DNA of 64,000 nucleotides from Glandiceps talaboti (lineage: Eukaryota; Hemichordata; Enteropneusta; Spengelidae). Location: contig NC_135552.1 of the NCBI RefSeq assembly GCF_964340395.1, positions 25,746,181 through 25,810,180 of the forward strand, in the 5' to 3' direction. Of the stretch, positions 51,316 through 64,000 are shown in pieces. Numbering within the stretch: the first letter of the stretch is position 1; each line of letters begins with the position of its first letter. A program made the translations under genes and the position numbers. The notes under the pieces were generated by a model that saw nothing but the letters and a program-made list of their open reading frames with translations, ran no database searches and was not told the DNA's origin.

Positions 51316-52930
51316 AGCATGCTGCTCAAGACATATAAATCACCTCTATCTAATAACTGATTCTCACAACTTGTAACTGTCAATAGATGAAGTGCTAAAT
51401 TACCATGGTACCCCCCAAAAACAAAGCATAGTTGTTAAATGGTTAAAAGTCTCATTCTGTGCAAAGTAAAAATGGTGAATTAAAATTCAAAAATGAATGT
51501 GAATTTAGAAGTCATTATAATTTTGGTAAAAAATGCAGTTTTATGTGAAATTAAAGGAAATGTCCAACTCCAGGAAATAGATGTATTTTCCGAATGTTTG
51601 AAACTCTGGAGAGTCATTTAATTATTTCACATCACATAAACTTTGCAAGAGTGCAAAGAAACACTTGAAACTCTATTTCACCTCAATTGTTCTCATACTG
51701 GTCAATTGTTATCTCATGAGACTCAGTAGATATACATATGCACACATTCATGACTCCTATGTGCTTATTACCTTTAGATAAATACTCATGAAAAATGATG
51801 AATACTGACTGTGCATATTATCTAATACATTGTATGCCTGCTAAGTCCCAAAAGGCAATAATGGACCAATGTGACAACGATACGAATGATATAGAATTTC
51901 AATTTGGTCTTTCCTGGCAAGCACGCAAAATTTATGTGATACGAAAACATGAAATGGCCCTCCACTGGAGTTCTTCCCATTAAAAAGGGGAACAGATATC
52001 AAAAGATAAAAATAAAGAGTATGATGCAGTGAAGATACAAAATATCATATCCCAAACTACAATAAGATTAAGAGACAGTATGAAGTTGTGGGCAGCGTTC
52101 CATCGGAGATACTAGGATGGATGAATGATTGTTATAATTTGACCCCAAGGCACCAGGTTAAGTATTAGTTCTTGTAGTTACAATTACTTACAATGTATTA
52201 TTACTATGATGAAGAATTTCCAATGACATGTCCACCTCTGACCCCGTACACTTATAATACAAAGTTGTAATTTACAGCAATGATACAGCTGTTACCTGAA
52301 CTTTGTACGGATGTATTAAGTCACATTTCTTAGAACTGTGTTTTTTATTGCAGCTTATTTTTTGTACTCAAATGACAGACATAAGAACACACTTTGTTAC
52401 AGCCTTTGTAAAATTGACTGATGGACTCTGTTCTACTTCATCTACTTGACTTACAAAATCACTAATGGCAATGCAATTAAAAAAAGGAAGAAGGGTGACA
52501 GTCAGAATAAAAATTAAAGATGGCATAAAGGTGAGGCTGATTGTATCTTAGCTGTATTCTGTATGCCTCGGAGACCAATAAAAGTCATTTTAACCACCCC
52601 TGCAATGTGTAACCTTTCCAAACAGAGTTTTAACAGTTGGCAAATATGGCTATAAGAAGAGTCCTGCTATACACTGGGGCAAGACATTATGGGACATGAA
52701 TAAAGTTAGCCACTTCAAACCTCTTGAAACAATGCCAACACAATACTATGGCCAGTTGTGAAAACTAAGAAGTAGCTCTGTTCATAATATAAATACTAAA
52801 TAGTTCCTTTTACTCTTAGTCATTTTGTGCTTCCAACTTGAAACCTGAAAAAAGGCTTGATTGTCATCATTCATTCCAAAGACTAATTCTTTACCATGGC
52901 CAGACAATCATATTATTACATTCCCTTGCT

Positions 52931-53300
52931 TAGGCGTGAAAAAAAATTGTGTGGTTCCGACTGCATTCAATTTTAAAATAGGTGGGGTAGGTACATTTTT
53001 TATTTTATTTTATTATATTTTTTTCATGTGTGAGTGTCTAGTTCCGGTTTTCCATTGTTTTCCAAATGGTCTCTGTGTTGTTTATTTCTTCCTATCAGAT
53101 GTACAGCCATTACAGATTGGAAGAATAGTTTTATATTGTCTTTTTAAGTTGATGTCAGTTTCAGCACCCACTATTTCTTGCGAGACTTCACGATTACATT
53201 ATTATTTTTTACAAATACGTAAAAAAAAGTTTAGGGTCGGCGTGAAAAACTAGGTGGGGTCGGGTAACCGGAACCAAACAACTTTTTGTTATTTGGCCTT
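52931..53300 (+). mobile_element. MITE-like interspersed element, copy 4
   Basis: Close relative of the 35984 copy: TTAAAATAGGTGGGGTAGG, CAGATGTACAGCCATTACAG, TTAAGTTGATGTCAGTTTC, AACTAGGTGGGGTCGGGTAA and the right end CCGGAACCAAACAACTTTTT...TTTGGCCTTA are all present. Left end TTAGGCGTGAAAAAAAATTG. Confidence 0.82.
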
Positions 53301-53561
53301 AGTCAGATATCTTATAAATATAACATCAATAGATATTTTATTAAGTGCAATGCACGCTTTTTCAACACTGTCATCAATGATGATACAGTGAAATATTAAC
53401 ATATTGAAAACTCAACAAGTTACTTTTCCAAAAACTTGTGAATTTAGCTTACTTAAGGCAAGAAGAACGTTCTAACAGCTTGCAGAACTATTTCAAACTC
53501 AAAATGTTATATTATCATATATATATAGGAATTGTGAAATATCTTGACAGCTTTGACTTAC

Positions 53562-53723
53562 TTCGTGATCTTCTCCATTTGTAGCCAGTATTTCCTGTTG
53601 GACTTCCTGACTCTTCTCTGATTGGGGCATCAGTAACATCTTCATAATTCAATATATACATCATAACATCATCATGTTCATTCTTGACAGGTGCTATGAG
53701 CACACTGCATAGAAATGTTAAAC
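53562..53723 (-). CDS. KCNH2: ERG K+ channel exon: second half of PAS domain (KCNH2 exon 3 equivalent)
   Basis: This internal exon encodes the C-terminal beta-strands of the ERG PAS domain, which packs on the cyclic-nucleotide-binding homology domain and slows channel closing. Readable core: LTFLCSVLIAPVKNE followed by DVMMYILNYEDV, aligning with hERG CFLCLVDVVPVKNE and VIMFILNFEVV. The acceptor is a pyrimidine tract ending CACCAG; the donor is GTAAGT. The exon opens with two bases finishing a codon (GT, so probably GGT, Gly, as in hERG G103) and ends with one base. Human KCNH2 exon 3 has the same phases. The tail after the PAS domain is Ser/Arg rich (KWRRSRSK region). The two upstream exons encoding the PAS cap and first strands were not found up to base 64000, so the gene is truncated here by the window edge. 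Confidence 0.93.
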
Positions 53724-54501
53724 CTGGTGAAGAGAAAATAAATAACAATATAAACAACTGACAAAAACAACAGAAATTCAAAATACTTGTCTTTTTCTCA
53801 AATATTTTGAGTGTGTTTAATTTATTTAATTTTTATACAAAATAAATATATTTGACTTTGGAAAATAATCCTGTTAAAAGGCAATTATTTCAAGGACATG
53901 AATAATAATATCATGTACATTATATGTCATAAAACTTTTGAAAAAAGTGTCAAAAATCATTGAAAAAAACAATATCTGTAGCTAGTCATAAGCGGGAACA
54001 ACCTGCAAATAAAAATCATCACAAACATTTACACTTATACACTTTGTCAAACATTATTTCCTTGTTCTTCTGTTCTTTGTTTTGAAATTATCCAAACTAC
54101 TTTTCTGACCAGCATTATAGTAACTACATCAACTGTGAAGTTTATTGACTGTAGAGGGCGGTATTCACCAACTGTTTGTCTATTTAGAGCTAAACATACT
54201 AGGAAAATCTGCATGTACTAAAGCAATGCAATAAAAGCTTGACTGACACTATCTCATTTAAGGTTCTCATTTTGGAAATTGAAAAACAGCACATCTTTAT
54301 GAAGCCATAAATTCTTCGTCTCATTTAATCTTATAGAGTCTTACTGTCACATTGTACAGATGACACTCTTAATGCTTCAGTGAAACCTATTCTATTTGGT
54401 AAGTTCTTTTACCGTGAAATTTCTAATTGAAGCTTTATCATTTGTACGAGAGGTGACCTAAAGTTCAGGTAACCTAAATGTTCAGTTCCAAAGATGGATT
54501 A

Positions 54502-54660
<159 letters not shown>

Positions 54661-57175
54661 GATATATGGATACATGTTAATGTTGCATGTTAATTCATCA
54701 CTGGTTCAAAGTGAATTCATAACATTAGTGGACTTTTAGAGTACTGTAGTGGTTATATGTAGTTGCTACAATTAATAATGTGAGTTAAAAATTTCACGTC
54801 AATCTATTTTAGTATTGAGTTTCAATTTAGTCTAAGAGTGTGTACATGTGTCACTGTTGTATATCAACAGGGAATCAGTCTGGTAGATCTGTTTAGCAAT
54901 GAACTAAGTGAAATAAAATCCTGGTGAATATCAACCCTTTTATAGTACAATCTTTGTTACACTGTGCACTTTGCAGGAAATTTCCATTAAGTCTACGAAG
55001 CATCAGTCAGTATCTGATACAATCTGACCTCGGACCTACAGTTCACAACAAGTGTACCATCACATTGTAAAAGGACTGCATTGCCACAGTATTTCCATCG
55101 TCCTCAATATTAAATGTCAATGTATGCAATGGCAAGGACGGCAATATTAATCCAAAATGACACTAAAACCTACCAAAATAGGACACCTTATTAGAACTGT
55201 AATTACCCAATCAAGAGTGTCTAATCGGAAGACCAAACACAATGATCCAGGTTTTCGATATTCAAAAGAAATTTTCACCGAACTTATTCACATGGGACAC
55301 AAACAAATTACCGACTACACTTTCTCCCTCAGGAATTCAAACTTCTCCTTCAGATTTAATTTGGGGGAGATTGAAACGATAACAGAATTTTAATTGAACA
55401 TTATACTGTTCCAATTTATTTGATAGATTGGCGTTGATATATTCGTTTGACTTCTGATACTAGTTTGGTATTCCCCCTACCTGACTTCACTAAGATATTG
55501 TAAATCCAGAGAGTACAGGTAATATACAAGTAACTTAGCATTAACATCTTGGTTTTTTTTTAACTATGACACAAACTTTGAATAACAGAAAGTTTCCATC
55601 AGAAGTACTCTTACACAAACTAGTGACCATTAAAATGAAACTGTACCAAAACTAGTTCATTGAATACCTTTAATTGAAGTGATCACAAACTGGTACACCA
55701 TTACAATGTGTGTGCTTAGTATTAACCATGTGCAAAACATTTTTTATATTGACGTTTGCATAACATTGTCATTTTACTTTCATTAGCCAATTTTGAAACC
55801 AGGAGTATTTGCTTGCAAGTCCTTATTACTGCAATCATGACAAATTGTTGAAGTTTTGATCCCCTTTATAATGCAACAGTTATATATACAACACTGTGTT
55901 GTTTATTTACATTTTTTCAAGGAAGACATATTTATGGAAAGACTCTGAACTTTCAAGCTACTAGTAAGTCTTTAATAAATAGCTTATTTCATGTGTCTTG
56001 AGCAAAATACATGATTGAGCTGTTGTAGAACAACCGTAGCCCTGATAATGCTGATGAAATGTCAATGAAAACTTGAAATTATTCTAAACTATTTAAGCTG
56101 TGATTCCTGTAAATGATAACATTTTCCTTGTACCTTGAACTTAAATCAAGAACTCCACAGTAGTGTCATAATTATATGATTTCTATTGCACCAGTATGTA
56201 GCCATCGTATGATATTTGATAATCTCGTTCCAACTGTCTTGGAAACTTGATTCTGTGTACCTCGAGTTGCCAAGTTGAGTGCTTCCCCCTACCACGAGCT
56301 ATACCCCGAGAGCAACTACCCCTCCAATGACAACCTAGTACTTTTACAGTAGTTTAAATATCCATACATTTTTCTGACTGTATATGACAACATTCCCATA
56401 CCTCTATATTTAAAATATCATCTTGTCATGGACAGAAATTGATATCAAAGATGTAACACTATCCCTCATTGCATTTTATTTGTCCCTTCTGCACAGAAGT
56501 TAATAAAAGATATGGAAATAACAGAAGTATTCAAACAGTCAGATGAACTTATTTGTACAATATCATATTGCTGTAAAGATGCACTTCAATTTCTGGCACA
56601 GCAGTCGTGAATTCCTAGCTGACTAGATTTCTGTCACTTCTGTTGTAAGACATTCTTATGAAAATGAAATTATTCAATTAATATTTATAAACATAACGTT
56701 ACACTCAATTTTATTATGAAAATACATTCACATACTAAATAAATGTATCGATCAGTGATATTATCAAATGGATAAAACTTTCTATTTCTAAATAAACTCC
56801 ATAGAAACTGATTTGTTTGGAATGAAATTGCTTGAAAAGCCAACTATTAAAGGTGTGAAATTAGCTGTTTTTACACTCAATAGTACATAAATTTTATTGC
56901 AATTATTGAATACTGTACAGATGGACAGACAGAAGGACATTCTTCATCTTTCAAAATCATACAAACTGATATCACTGCTCTAAAGTAACCTCTTCAATCA
57001 AGATGATCTTTGGGGAAAGTACGTTACAATTTCTTGTTTTATAACTCAGCTGTGTCCTCCTTCTAAATAAACTCTGCTAGCTGGGTCATAAATTATTAAT
57101 TATGGCAGTGGGTTTAAGACAGTCCTTGTAGAAAGACTGCCCACTCACAAATGCTATCAATATCAACTAAATCTT

Positions 57176-57785
57176 GTAAATATCTCCATAAGCAAATGTT
57201 GAGGTGTTAAACATTTCTTGCGTCTTTAAAGAATAATGCAAGTAAGGATTTCAACTAAATCTTGTACACTTTTTATCATAAAAGCTTAGCATTTGGGTAT
57301 TTGAGACACACAATCCTTGTTTTGTAGACACACACAATCCTTGTCTTTTAGACTGACTGCTATGTATATCCAAGTTGATGCATCTTGTGATGGTCATAAA
57401 TGTTTAACATTTGATAAGTTACATGCAACAAGTTTAACTCATAAACAGAGTGAGTGGACTGACAATAACTTTGTGTGATCTTGAACACCACACAAAGTTC
57501 TAACAGTGTACAAGGGGAATGCTTTGAAAAGTTGCCTCAGACTGATGCATCTTTTGATGTGTCCTGTTTTTGAGTAAATTGTTGCATAAAATCCTCAAAT
57601 GCTAAGCTCTTATGACCAGGATTCTGTCTCAAACATCCAAACGCTGTGCGTGTCTCAAACACTTGATTGTGTGTGTCTCAAACATCCAAATGATAAGCTT
57701 TTATAAAGTGTGTAAATATCTCCATAAGCAAATGTTGAGGCGTTAAACATTTCTTGTGTGTCTTTATATAATAATGCAAATAAGT
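57176..57785. repeat. Complex direct and inverted repeat cluster
   Basis: A block of about 70 bases (AAATATCTCCATAAGCAAATGTT ... TTAAACATTTCTTG) occurs at 57178 and again at 57713 in the same orientation. Between them, TAAAAGCTTAGCATTTGGGT..TTTGAGACACACAATC at about 57290 is an inverted partner of TTGTGTGTGTCTCAAACATCCAAATGATAAGCTTTTATAA at about 57668. Confidence 0.75.
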
Positions 57786-58310
57786 AGATAAAATCTTACT
57801 TTTAATTTACATTGAATTTATGCTAGATACAAATAGATAACTCAAAATTTGACATTTATAGGTAGTAAACAGCGTTTCTATGGTTGCATAGTTTTGAAAC
57901 CAATTTCAACATTTTGGAATGAACAATTCCAATCAAAGGTAGTAACTATTTGTAACTGTTATTTTTCATGAATATCTAATTTCTTCTATAAAGTTTCTAC
58001 CTGACTCCACAATGGTCATTTAATTTGACTGAGTTGAATACCTACTCATTAGATTTCAATCAACAAGTGGCTATTCATGACAATCATGAACCCCAAATTG
58101 GAAGATCCTTCAACTTTCTGAACCTTCACACTTTCCTGAGAAATACATTAATTTTGACCATGAAGATGATGGCGCTCCACTGAAATGTGTGAAAATGAGA
58201 TCTATGCAAAAAGCTTAGTTGGAAAAATAATGATTTGGTAAATACTGATGATACTTGGAGATCAGTATTAAAGTCCATGTTTTTTTCAGTAATCATATGT
58301 CACAATACAA

Positions 58311-58368
58311 GTCTGTCTGTCTGTTTGTTTGCCTGTCTGTCTGTCTGTCAGTGTCCATCTGTCCGTCT
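58311..58368. repeat. (TCTG)n microsatellite
   Basis: Imperfect TCTG tetramer tract with GTTTG, GCC and CATC interruptions. Confidence 0.88.
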
Positions 58369-59150
58369 GTCTGGCCATCCGTCATCTATCAACAGTTATT
58401 AAAGTATACAAGTAAATAAGTCTCAATATCCGGTGGTGTCTGGTTCTTCTTTATCCAAGTCTACTAATCTACCTACAACACCATCTCTTCCAAGTCAGCA
58501 AATCCTGGCCTGTCCACCCACTTCTTTTAACAGTCACGCATACTCAGAATTATTATTTATCATTTATTATTTATTAATATTGACAATATTGACATCCAGA
58601 TATAAGATATCTTGCATCTTTGTAGATTAATAAAAGTATGAATATAGCAGTGTTGGACATGATTACCACTTGTGTTTTATGCAGGTGGCATTCAGTATCT
58701 CACAGAAACAACTATCCACATGGCTATAGGACCCTATGAAACATAAATGGTACAGTGGCAAAATCATCTAAATGTTCTCTTATATTCTGGGTATATGCAT
58801 GAGTGCAAGTGATTCTGTGACCATAACATGTGCATGAGCCATAGACAACAACACTGCAAGCATGAGTAGAAATCATTCTTGTAAGCCACGGTATGTTTTC
58901 CACCATAACAAATTGCTTCCATAGGTATAAACAACTCAAGTTGTTGTCAACAAAGGTAAAAATTCCCTGCCTATCAACAGGATGATATTTTGATTTTACA
59001 GTTCTGTCACTTTTTGACTATATACGCAATGTATCATATAAATATAGGGATATCATGGAATGGCTTGTTTATTGTCATGATTACAAAGCATTACATGATA
59101 ATATACATATGCATATAATATATGTGAATATTAAACACCAATGTATATGT

Positions 59151-59177
59151 GCACACACACACACACACACACACACA
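59151..59177. repeat. (CA)n microsatellite
   Basis: About 13 CA dinucleotides. Confidence 0.95.
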
Positions 59178-60669
59178 TAGCTAAGAAGTACCATGATCCG
59201 AGTATATAACAGACGTTCTACCTGTCAGGGTGACCCTTTTTTCTGTTTCTCATTACTTTTTTATAGCAACTAACAATCGGTCAGTCGATGTTTTTTTTAA
59301 GTTTAAAAAAATCATCTCTTTCATGTTTCTCTGCCTCTCCTTTTCCTCCTCTCTATCTTCTTTTTATTGGATTCCTGGTAACAGGCCCAGCTTCTCTACA
59401 CCATTGGCATTGCTTCTCCTCTAAAACCCTCCCCCCTACTTGAATAACTTCCGTCATGAAAGAAATGCCCTTTTCATTAACAATCATCGTCACCATGCCT
59501 GCCACCTCTGTAGATGACGCCGACAGGCCAGACACTTGCTGATCCACAAAATATTATAGGTAGGTGAAAATTATTTTTTTATTATTTTAATGTCGAAGCT
59601 GAAAACTTGGGTCGGCCAGGTAATGAGAAAGTTGGGGGGGGGGGGGGGAGGGGTCACTCTAAAGTCTAAGCAAATATCTTTTTACAACATCATACTCCAA
59701 GCAAATATCTATCAAGCTTTGCAATTTGATTTGTTTTTTTCCATCTAAAAAAATGATAGAACACAGCTTGAACAGACTGATAGGATTATATCAGTGAGTG
59801 TTTTTGCTAAAGGCCAGTCACGAAGGTAAAATCTTCCTGATATCTCCTGCAGTCATTTTACCAGGGTTCCCCAAATAGATTGTAAAATTGTCGTGATGTA
59901 TAGGAAACATGCCAGTTTTACCTGATTTACCTCTTTCATTACTGGGGGTCCCAAAGCCTAGCAAAATCAGTCTAACATTACCAGATGTACACTACTAGTA
60001 CAACATTACAACAACATCATACATTTTTGTTTTATATGAACAGTACATTACAGATGTGACTACCACAACAATAGTTTATGCTACATACTTTCTCAAAACA
60101 TAGACATAATCATAGACTCATAACATAGTGCTACCTTATACTGTATTTTACATGAATGAAAAAGTGTGCTCATAGTTTAGACTTACAAGCCACAGTTTTA
60201 CATTGTTTCCTATATATTATCAGGTATATCTATCTAGACAAAGTGTCATAAGCCTACAACAATATAAACTGACATAAAGAAAAAGTCACACAAGGTGAAA
60301 TTTGGTGTAAAAAAAAAATCATACATTTTCTGTTCAAATAGTACTGTATTTGTTACCATTCAAATTGCATAATTATGAATTTCCTAATGAAGCACAATAA
60401 AATGTACAACCAAAATCAGCCTATCTAACACTATGGGGGGGGGGGGGGAGAGAGAAGGTGCTCTGTCTGACACAGAAATTAAATTCTACCCAATACTCTG
60501 GAAAAACAGAGATAAAAAAACTTAAAATTTGAAAGAAAAGTGAGTACATGTATTTGAGAATTAATTCAATAGCATGACTATACAGACTGAATCTATATTT
60601 GACTGTTCCAATATTTGTATATCATTATAGCTTTCTTAATGAATATTAAAGTTCAAAATTCTAGTGTTT

Positions 60670-61645
60670 ACCATATCTATAGCTAATCTTTAGCTAATCA
60701 GATTTATTCTAAATACTGTTCTGCCAATAATAGTAAATTTTGGAGAAGATTCTTTATTGAATGTTTTTAAATGTGTACTGTAAATTAGTCTTTATGTGTC
60801 TGTTTTTATGTTGTTCGTGCAATTTATTTTGTTTATGAGCTTGCTCTCGAAATAAAAACTATTACTTCAGTGACTGGTTCAAAATAAAAAAAAATAAAAA
60901 ATATGTAATCATTAGTCAATATCTAATCATATCTATAGCTAGTCTTTAGCTAATCAGATTTATTTTAATGTTACAATTGGCCTATATGTTACATGCAAAT
61001 GCACCTGTAGTAATAAGTTTGACAATATCTTTTTGTGATTTTGAGCTATTTAGAACAATAACTATGACATGTGACAACAAAATTTGGAGAACACAATCAT
61101 GTTTTAGATAATTTTTTTATAATAAATAAATCCATGGTTAATAATTGTATTGTTATTAATGTTTTTAAGTTTTATAATGACTATCAATAAGGCTTACTTT
61201 TACTAACAAATCAGGTCATTTTTTTTAAATCATATCTTTTATAAGTCATTTTGTAAATTGCACTGTCATTGGCCTATTATTAATATGCACATAATTGACT
61301 GAATTGACATCACTCAACTATTAAAATAGCAATGTAAACCCTAATATTTTCATTTAACTAATAGCAATAACCCTACATTTTCCCCTTGTTGGCTACAAAA
61401 TAATTGATAGACAATTAATTGAATACTAACCCATTTTAAGCATGACCTGATTTCTACAATACACACTACACTACACTACATAAATTTAGTAAAGTGCAAA
61501 TAATTCAATAAGCCAAAACAGTCTGGTATGAAATAATGAAATTATTGCTTGTTAAACTAATAAAAAAAAGAAACAGAACTATTGTACTAATGATTAGATA
61601 TTGGCAGAACAATATTTAAAATATATCTGATTAGCTAAAGATATG
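60670..61645. mobile_element. Possible non-autonomous element with inverted arms
   Basis: CCATATCTATAGCTAATCTTTAGCTAATCAGATTTATTCTAAATACTGTTCTGCCAAT at 60670 has a reverse-complement counterpart at about 61590-61645 (ATTGGCAGAACAATA ... ATCTGATTAGCTAAAGATATGG). A third, direct copy of the arm core lies at 60925-60968. The arms are roughly 55 bases and diverged. The interior is very AT-rich and non-coding. Confidence 0.5.
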
Positions 61646-63844
61646 GAACAAGTCAGCTGGATGTTCAACTGAAAATAACATTTTAAGTTGAAGTTCTTAA
61701 TTCCAAGTGAATTCACAAAAATGTCAAAATGAAAAAATCTGATATTACATGAACCAATTTATGGTAAAGTCTGCTAATAATTAGGGACAATTAATTGGAC
61801 AATGTCACACAAGCTCAACAAGCGAACTTTGTTCATTTAATGAGGGGGGGGGGGTATGGCATCAATGCAATTGCTGAACTTCATTTTCACACTTCTAACC
61901 AAGTTTCGAACACTTTCACACATTCAATGATAAAAGTTTCTGTATTTACTACTGAGATGTTGATAAGTTGTCACTCTTTATCACAGAAAGGATTTCACTT
62001 CTCAGCACAGACATGGGTATGTTTAATCATGTAACCACAGTCCCTACACATCTTCATGTCCAACAAGTTCTTGTGCTCTTTGTGTTGAAAATGTCAACAA
62101 TGTTTAAACTTTCAAGATGAATTCATAAGATTTCCATTAACAAAACAGATAGGTTGAGAACTATGAGAGTGCTCAACCACCACAAGTAAAGATCGATGTT
62201 TATGTTCAGCACAACATATTCTGGTAAACATAATACTGACCATATTAAAACAACATGCAAATGATTGCTTTGCATGACAATTTATACCTTCCTCTGTACA
62301 TATAGTGTATGAGGGGCACGAATAGTTTGTTTACCCACAACATGGCTTGTCATAAAGAAAAGTAAGTCATTTGCAAATTGATGGTAGAGACACGTGTGGT
62401 GTTACAGTACTTTCAACTGGAACAGCTTGACACCTACAGATGGTGGACTGACTAATGACGGTCATAACATGGTGGTTGGCTCAATATGCTGACCCGGAAT
62501 AGTTCTTGTAGGAATTATATCAGGGACGTATGGCGATAGGAATCTAAAAGTCCATGTCAATGTACTTGTAACATATAGCAATCTACTCTTACCAATATTC
62601 AATAATTTGGGACGAAAAAAGGTTCATCTTTGGCATGGCTTCTCATCAATTGTATCACAGAAATTATGTTTGCATAAGACTACATCCACCTCAAAAGCAG
62701 ATTATGAAATAGATAAAAGAAAGGGGTGTTTAATAAATGCTGACATCTACTCGTTCCTATTAATAATTAATACTAATAATGGGATGCATGTTATTACTCC
62801 TGGATTAATTGTTTTTTGTATTTCTAACATTAATGGTTAATAAATATGTATGTGCACAGGATGTGTAATATATTTATGAAACACCATAGCCTATCATTTC
62901 ATAAAAATATGGTGTGACATTCAAAACAAATAATGGAAAACAAACAATGTCAGTACTTGTCATATTTTTCTCTATCCTTTCTAAGGTCATCTGATATACA
63001 CAAAATATTATCATAAATCCTCAAAATTATGAGGACAACTGTAGTTTAGATTTACGACTTCTCTCGGCTCTGAAAACGTGATCCAAACTTGATATGCAGT
63101 ATAATTTGGTAGATGTGCTAAAGACTATCTTGGCAACAAATTTCCAGGGACCTAACCATACTCCATTTGATTAAGGCTTTGTGCAACTGCATGGAAAGTT
63201 TCATTTCTATATTCCCATGAGCAATCACACAGTTAACGATCATCTTTCCTGACAGCAATCAGATATTCAGGGCTTTCGTATTATATGAATTGAAACCCAG
63301 CAACTTAACTGATCATGTGTACAATATGTTTGATGGCAGAAAGTCTATAACAAGCCTTGTAACTGCATAATATGAACATTTTCTGGATATTATGATTGTA
63401 CAGAGTTGCCCCAAAATCATCCTATCGATTCAGGTGAATTTCATAAAGAAATCAGACATCATTGTGACGACCCTTAAAATACAAAGCTTCACTGGACTTA
63501 ATAATAACAGATTTTTTCAAACCCTGCATGTCAAGCCAGCCTGCAAAACTTAATGCATAATTACTCTTTTTTACATAAACGAAATCCTACCTGTCCATCA
63601 AAACCAGGTTATAAAACATATGTTTGGAACATACATTGTATATATGTAGCTGTTAAACCAATTATATGAATTCAGTCAGTGTCCTGGTGCCATCTTTCAA
63701 AAACACATATACCTACAATGTAGGTTTTATTCACTCGTAAAGTAAAATTTATACTGTTTGCATACTCTACAGTGTGTCCTCTAATGATATCCAAATTTTG
63801 TTATTGTGAGTCAAAATGAGAAAAACTGGCATTTCTTGTGAGTA

Positions 63845-63955
63845 ACCACACAGTGAGAGATAAATAGGGGAACACCAAATTTTAGTGCATCACTAGAAAT
63901 TACCCTCAGTGGCATGTCAAATTGGCTTTAATAGACGGCACACTGACAGTCTATG
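63845..63955. repeat. Single dispersed unit of the 50.7-kb tandem repeat
   Basis: Shares CCACACAGTGAG, GGGGAACACCA, TAGAAATTACCCTCAGTGGC and GTCAAATTGGCTTTAATAG with units of the 50690-51315 array, 12.5 kb away. Confidence 0.65.
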
Positions 63956-64000
63956 CATTATAATCGTCTCCACCAATGAGATCGTAGACAACGACTACAT

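Larger units (their letters stand above)
49858..53561 (-). other. ERG intron between PAS and linker exons
   Basis: A 3.7-kb intron. It contains a long CA tract, a diverged tandem repeat at 50.7-51.3 kb and MITE-like copy 4. The stretch 51.3-52.9 kb shows no recognised feature. Confidence 0.85.

Noticed and set aside
55157-55393. Plus-strand 78-codon frame
   Set aside because: No motif, no signal peptide, AT-rich codon use typical of intron noise.
59353-59547. Minus-strand 64-codon frame in a GC-richer patch
   Set aside because: It stands out in composition but has no similarity I recognise to PAS or transposon proteins. No phase-compatible exon could be built.
59634-59648. Poly-G run (also 60435-60448 and 61844-61853) as G-quadruplex or regulatory element
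   Set aside because: Single homopolymer runs, also prone to assembly error. No supporting context.

Overview
The window is AT-rich, intron-rich animal DNA dominated by one gene on the minus strand. That gene is an ether-a-go-go-related (ERG, KCNH2/6/7-type) voltage-gated potassium channel. Intron sizes reach about 31.7 kb. There are abundant microsatellites, minisatellites, a tRNA-headed SINE and several MITE-like families. The protein is strikingly close to vertebrate and insect ERG. Together these suggest an invertebrate bilaterian, probably marine, but I cannot name the species. No second recognisable protein-coding gene was found on either strand.

The gene reads from high to low coordinates and is cut off at both ends. 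Ten constitutive coding exons are visible: 53723-53562 (second half of the PAS domain), 49857-49378 and 48067-47847 (cytoplasmic linker), 16109-15651 (S1 to S3), 14891-14492 (S4, S5, pore, S6), 7867-7668 (end of S6 and C-linker), 3426-3174 and 2501-2308 (cyclic-nucleotide-binding homology domain), and 1530-1413 and 1040-756 (distal C-terminus). All junctions have consensus GT/AG sites. Their reading phases chain together without a break over 2772 coding bases (about 924 codons). They match the known boundaries of human KCNH2 exons 3 to 12. The first PAS exons and the last C-terminal exons lie outside the window.

The most interesting element is a short 25-codon exon at 32078-32004. It starts with ATG after an in-frame stop and has a perfect GTAAGT donor in phase 0. 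It lies deep inside the 31.7-kb intron just before the S1 exon. It would replace the whole PAS-containing N-terminus at the junction where mammalian ERG1a and ERG1b diverge (human residue 377). This predicts a PAS-less ERG1b-like isoform in an invertebrate. A second, weaker candidate is a 45-base phase-0 cassette exon at 47298-47254.

The rest is intronic. Region by region: an alternating-unit minisatellite at 5.2-6.1 kb; a TTAA-flanked MITE at 8.6 kb with a relative at 12.7 kb; a 41-bp satellite at 17.5-18.25 kb; a 20-bp satellite with a 33-bp derivative at 27.2-27.85 kb; a repeat pair at 39.3 and 42.55 kb; a Pol III-type SINE at 42.84 kb; a TA-flanked MITE at 43.6 kb; tandem repeats carrying CTCF-like cores at 45.4 and 47.5 kb; long CA tracts at 50.1 and 54.5 kb; a roughly 100-bp diverged tandem repeat at 50.7-51.3 kb; and four copies of a roughly 360-bp MITE-like family.
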